The position numbers and the translations under genes are program-made. From contig JAJNNX010000058.1 in the NCBI GenBank assembly GCA_023159155.1, positions 248,001 through 312,000 on the forward strand: 64,000 nucleotides of DNA, written 5' to 3'. The notes under the pieces are model-generated. The model was not told where the DNA came from. It searched no databases and worked only from the letters and a program-made list of their open reading frames with translations. Shown here in pieces: positions 60,132 to 64,000 of the stretch; the first letter of the stretch is position 1; every line of letters starts with the position of its first letter. The stretch is from Ustulina deusta. Taxonomy: Eukaryota; Ascomycota; Sordariomycetes; Xylariales; Xylariaceae.

Positions 60132-61363
60132 CCAAACTTTTGTGTCTAATGGATCGGGAAGTGTATCGATGGGTTTAACAAGAAAGCGTATTTTACTGTG
60201 TGCGTAGTCTGTCATTAAGGGCCGGTTTTTATCTCTTTTAATTTCCCTTTGTCCGTTAGCATTGGGCAGGCGTGATAGCATAAGAGTGGCTCTGGTCTTT
60301 CTGGGAGTTGTTGTTATTTCTGACTCCCGAGGTGGCCGGGATTCTGCTCTGACTGGAAATCAAAGAGCGGTGGGGTTTCAACATTTATGGATCGTAATTG
60401 TCCGCGTTGTCCCAAATATAAATCTAATACCTATAACGTTATCTCGTTTTCACTTATATATATGGCCGTGGGAATCATAAACGAACATTACGCGACGAGA
60501 GGCGATTTCCGAATATATCCTCTATGGCTGTGTTCCTACGGTAGAGCCTTTGACTACTGGTCCATTATGTAGGTAGTAATGATGCCAGAGATAGAAGAAA
60601 CCGACTTTATTTCGATGCAGAGTCGTAGAAAGCCGTGCCATCAACCACACAGGCGGCGCTGATTGCCTACCAATATATATACAATCAATGCTCGTCCCGT
60701 GTGTGAGAAGTTACAATGCACCGCGTTCCCTATCTAGTTGCCGCACGAATCGAGATACCAGCTGACATCTAAGTACCAAGTTATGAACATAGCTAGCTGA
60801 CGAGAGCCCTCGTCACGAGCCAAATTCCCAAACCGTCGCACATACGCGCCGAAAGAAGCGAGTCGGTGATGTGTAGATACCGTGGCGGTTCGAAGGAGCG
60901 GAGTACAATGTGTAGTCTTCCCTCGTGGCCCCCCAAGAACGAACCCGAGGGCTTGGGGAAGGAGAAGCATTTATGAAGTCTGTTCGATTCCTGAATAACT
61001 ATTGGTTATCGAAACACGTACATTCGTCTCGAGTGGCCACGTAGATATGGTTGCTGCTTGTATGAACTTATGCTAGAATAGAAGGAGTGTTTCAATCATG
61101 CTAAGTGAACGAGAGCATCGCCATACCCTACACAGGCTTATATGAAGATCGAGTCTAAGTATTGGGATATTATCATTTTGGTTCGAAACACGACTTAGAA
61201 CTCCAATGTCGAAGACAGAAGTCTTATATCGTCTATACTAGCTAGCTTATGTGACGCGCTCCCTGCGACCCTTGAAATCATGCTATCTCGACTAGCTGCC
61301 AATCACAGAAGCACTTGTATTGGCATAAACTCTGATTGATCTCATTCGCACGCCTAATAGCAC
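60132..61363. other. Convergent intergenic region between PIS1 and HAS1
   Basis: Both neighbours end here, so it holds two 3' untranslated regions. No gene, RNA or repeat family was recognised. The frame at 60734-60970 is short and unmatched. Confidence 0.55.
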
Positions 61364-64000
61364 TTATCTCCTCTGGAACTTTTGGCCTTGCTTAGGCTGG
61401 CTCCCGTAAGCTCTCCTTCCTTGAGCTTTCTTGTCCCTACTCATACTAGCACCCAGTGTGAGATCGATCCGCGGGGGAACGGCGAATCCAAACGACTTGG
61501 CGACTTTAGCTAGATCGAGTTTGTTTATGTCACTGTGTTAGGAGAAATTAACAGCTGTTCGTCAAGACGGGGAACTGCCGTTCATCTATCTGTCTTGCGA
61601 TACAGAAAGATGAGGACAAGTTTCCAAGGCGAGAAATGTCAGAATTTACTTACAAGACCGTTCGCAGAGAATGTGAAGCATAGGCATGGAGGTAGGCTCT
61701 ATATCCATCTAATTACGATTGTCAATACTGAATCTGAAGGTACAGTCGAACGAATACGTTACCTTTCGCACTCTGGTTTAAGTAATAGTTGCTATTTATG
61801 AGCTTTTCAAGCTGACTCTGGATATTCAATATCTTCTTTGCGGGGAAGTCATATTCGACTACTGGCACACGAGCGGCCTGCGATCAAAGAGTCAGTCATT
61901 TCCTTTGATAGAAGAAAGGCAAAAATGGGTAAAATCTTCCAGGATTGTGTAATCGTGGCGGGAATTGAAGTTCCTAATTAGGCAAGCTTCGCTTCTGGCA
62001 GAGTCCTGAAATAGGAAATACGAGATTCATACTAACTTTAAGATGCGAAAGGAAACCTATCTCGGAAGGTTGGAGAAAGAGAAGTGAACGACCCTTTGTG
62101 CCCGTACCACGGGCAGTTCTGCCAACTCTATGAATGCTACAAGGTAGGTAGTTAATAGAATGGTTCTCTAATCAGAAGCATATTTAGCAACGTACTATTC
62201 GCGTGGGTCGTCGGGAGGGTCCAGTTCTGTATAAGTTAGCAACTAATTGTCTACAGTATCAAGGCCGAGATGAAACGGTATAATACGAAAAGACCAAGAA
62301 ACCGTCTCGAGGAGAACTTACGAACCTGTAAGAGTATTAGCAACTGACTCGCCGAAGAGCGTGAAGAAAAGAAAGAAATCTAGGGAAATCGAACTTTCGA
62401 GAAAACAGGCCGACAAGAAGCACATGAAGAGGTACTTACAATGAAGTCCACCGCGGGAATATCAAGCCCTCTGGCTGCTACATCTGTGCAAATCAAAATA
62501 CCTGATTTAGCATTTACAAAAGAGAAGAACGTTGTAGTTCGCTTTTGTTGCTTTTGCTTTCCGTGCTATTGTATGCATTAGCATCTGGTTCCGGGAAAAG
62601 GATCGCGACTTTTTCTGAACTAACCAGGTCCAGACAAGGAAGATCTATATAGTTTAGGAGCCTTTGAAATAAAGTTAGACCTTGACAGAGTACGTAAGCC
62701 ATTCGGGGAGTAAACATACTCTGCGTAGTATTTTACCGAGTTGCAACTAGACAGGAATACTATAATCTTTAACACCAGGTGTCAGTAATTGTCTTCTCCA
62801 TGTAATCTTCAGGGGTTTAGATATATGTACAATCCTTGATATCGGCGTAACAAGGAATAAATGACAAGCGATCTACACACCTTTTTCTTGATGTTCTTCT
62901 TCAAAAACGAAAACAACAAGAGGAATCTTTTGTCTGCTTCGCAAACAACGTAGCCTTGTTCCAGGCCTTCAACAGTCGAGTGTTCCTTCGCCTCGTCAAC
63001 GTTGATATAGAGAGGACCAGGACGAAGTGATATTCGCGCCAGATCTTCAACCTTTGTTGTTTGCGTGGCAGAAAATAGGGCAGTTTGTCTGTTCTCAGAA
63101 GGTAACACCTTGATGATTTGCCGCATCTCATCTTCAAACCCAACTTCTAAGATTCGGTCGGCCTCGTCAATAACCAAGGTTCGCAGATTTTTGTAGACGA
63201 AACCTTGGGTATTCTGAAGGTGGTCAAGAAGTCTTCCGGGAGTGGCCACGAGAAGATTTATGCCTTTGCCCAGCTTGTCGGCCTCTGCGCGTCGGTTCGC
63301 CCCTCCAATCACAATACCATAGGTCTGAGAGTGATGTTTCATCAATTCGGTAGCTACTTGAAAAATTTGGAGAGCAAGCTCCCGGGTTGGCGATACGATG
63401 ATGACTCCGGTGCCATTCCGGGGCTTGAATCGGAGAGAATGAAGCATCTCGATCGCTGGGATCAAGAACGCTAGGGTCTTGCCGCTGCCTGTCTTAGCTG
63501 CTCCAAGAACATCGCGCCCAGCAACTTTAACCAGAGGAGTCAGTAACTTATTCCTTACACGAGCTCGGGGCCCCAAAAGCTCGCGAAACGGGGCAATGGC
63601 CGGGATAAGAAGAAATGACAGCTCAGATTACTCACGTAGAGGGGGTACCGCACGACATTGAATGGGCGTCATTGTCTCAAACTTCATCTCCTCCTTGATT
63701 GCCTTGAGTGTTTTCTCCGAGAGGTTCAGCTCTGTGAATTTCTCGGCGCCATCAGTCGGCGCAACGAGAGATGACAGTGCATTACTGCTGCCGTTGGCAA
63801 CATCGGCATCGACATCGCTTCCGTCAGCATCGCCGCTAGTCTCTTCATCTTTATCGCTAGTCTGCTTGCTGGATGAGGCGCTAGAATCATCAGCTGCATC
63901 GGCATCGGCCTCGTCTTCCTTGTCTTCCTCGTCTTCGGAAGACGAGACTTCGGGTTCGCTCTGGGGTTCGGGCTCGGCTCGTTTCAATTTCTTCTTAGGT
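61364..64000 (-). CDS. HAS1: DEAD-box ATP-dependent RNA helicase Has1 (N-terminus beyond window)
   Basis: Nucleolar helicase needed for 40S and 60S ribosome assembly, including release of U14/snoRNAs. Eleven exons can be placed: 64000-63636, 63524-62881, 62766-62720, 62661-62625, 62565-62440, 62325-62322 (4 nt), 62226-62196, 62136-62037, 61877-61763, 61708-61654 and 61532-61364. They encode 563 residues in the window, and the 5' end is missing. The acidic N-terminus is followed by the Q motif (FETMTPIQ), [24 protein letters not shown] ([18 protein letters not shown]) and [13 protein letters not shown]. Motif IV is [19 protein letters not shown], then [21 protein letters not shown], motif V ([16 protein letters not shown]), [12 protein letters not shown] and motif VI ([10 protein letters not shown]). 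The C-terminal block is [20 protein letters not shown] and [15 protein letters not shown]. Splicing reproduces the yeast Has1 order without gaps. The basic tail ends KFQRR. Confidence 0.95.
62322..62325 (-). other. Four-nucleotide microexon of HAS1
   Basis: Minus-strand GTTC lies between CTCTTACAG and GTAAGT, with branch-like GCTAATAC upstream. It supplies Val and the first base of Gln in the conserved VQ(F/L)DPPDDPR segment. Joining the flanking exons directly would shift the frame. Confidence 0.8.

Noticed and set aside
62227..62440. Single-intron splice of HAS1 from the FI exon straight to AACTGG
   Set aside because: It would read [11 protein letters not shown] and reach a stop, losing motif VI; the microexon solution keeps the conserved protein.
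1..64000. Possible CRISPR array, prophage, rRNA operon or biosynthetic gene cluster
   Set aside because: No regularly spaced repeats, phage genes, rRNA sequence or core synthase genes were seen; the DNA is eukaryotic with spliceosomal introns.

Overview
This window is nuclear DNA of a filamentous ascomycete (Pezizomycotina, most likely Sordariomycetes). The evidence is short spliceosomal introns of about 50-250 bp with GTRNGT donors and CTAAC/CTGAC branch points, fungal-only families (Uds1 septation domain, Dsc2, Zn2Cys6 regulator, XanA), an orotidine-phosphate decarboxylase with the acidic insertion seen in Sordariomycete pyr4 proteins, and many short TAGGTACCTA-type palindromes between genes. 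I cannot name the genus. Exon structures were worked out by hand from splice signals, frame arithmetic and remembered family conservation; no search was run.

Layout. 1-4 kb: a partial EamA/DMT transporter (-), TAF13 (-) and, divergent from it, the small secretory-pathway gene KSH1 (+). 4-12.5 kb: a gene desert rich in short palindromes and microsatellites. 12.5-14.5 kb: a Tcp11/Sok1 protein (+). 14.5-20.3 kb: a second gene-poor stretch with a 341-bp MITE-like element at 19641-19981. 20.3-22.3 kb: a secreted endonuclease/exonuclease/phosphatase-fold protein (-). 23.2-23.9 kb: the broken remains of an F-box-like gene. 25-27.8 kb: Uds1 coiled-coil septation protein (-). 28-31.7 kb: no recognisable gene. 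31.7-34.7 kb: DSC2 (-) divergent from a dehydrodolichyl diphosphate synthase (+). 36-38.3 kb: PHO23/ING-type PHD protein (+). 41.7-43.9 kb: F-box/LRR protein (+). 46.8-48.1 kb: xanthine dioxygenase xanA (+). 48.86-49.28 kb: the U3 snoRNA gene, apparently with a spliceosomal intron. 50.2-52.7 kb: Zn2Cys6 regulator (-). 53.8-55 kb: pyrG (-). 59-60.1 kb: PIS1 (+). 61.4-64 kb: HAS1 RNA helicase (-), whose 5' end lies beyond the window.

The genes are mostly unrelated housekeeping functions: basal transcription (TAF13), chromatin (PHO23), ribosome biogenesis (U3 snoRNA and HAS1, both acting in early 18S rRNA processing), ER/Golgi and lipid functions (KSH1, DSC2, cis-prenyltransferase, PIS1), and pyrimidine and purine metabolism (pyrG, xanA). 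There is no biosynthetic cluster, CRISPR array or tRNA that I can support.

The most unusual observations are a 4-nt microexon needed to restore the reading frame of HAS1, an intron-containing U3 snoRNA gene in a filamentous fungus, a KSH1 first exon whose only coding content is ATG, and a short AT-rich element with perfect 17-bp terminal inverted repeats.
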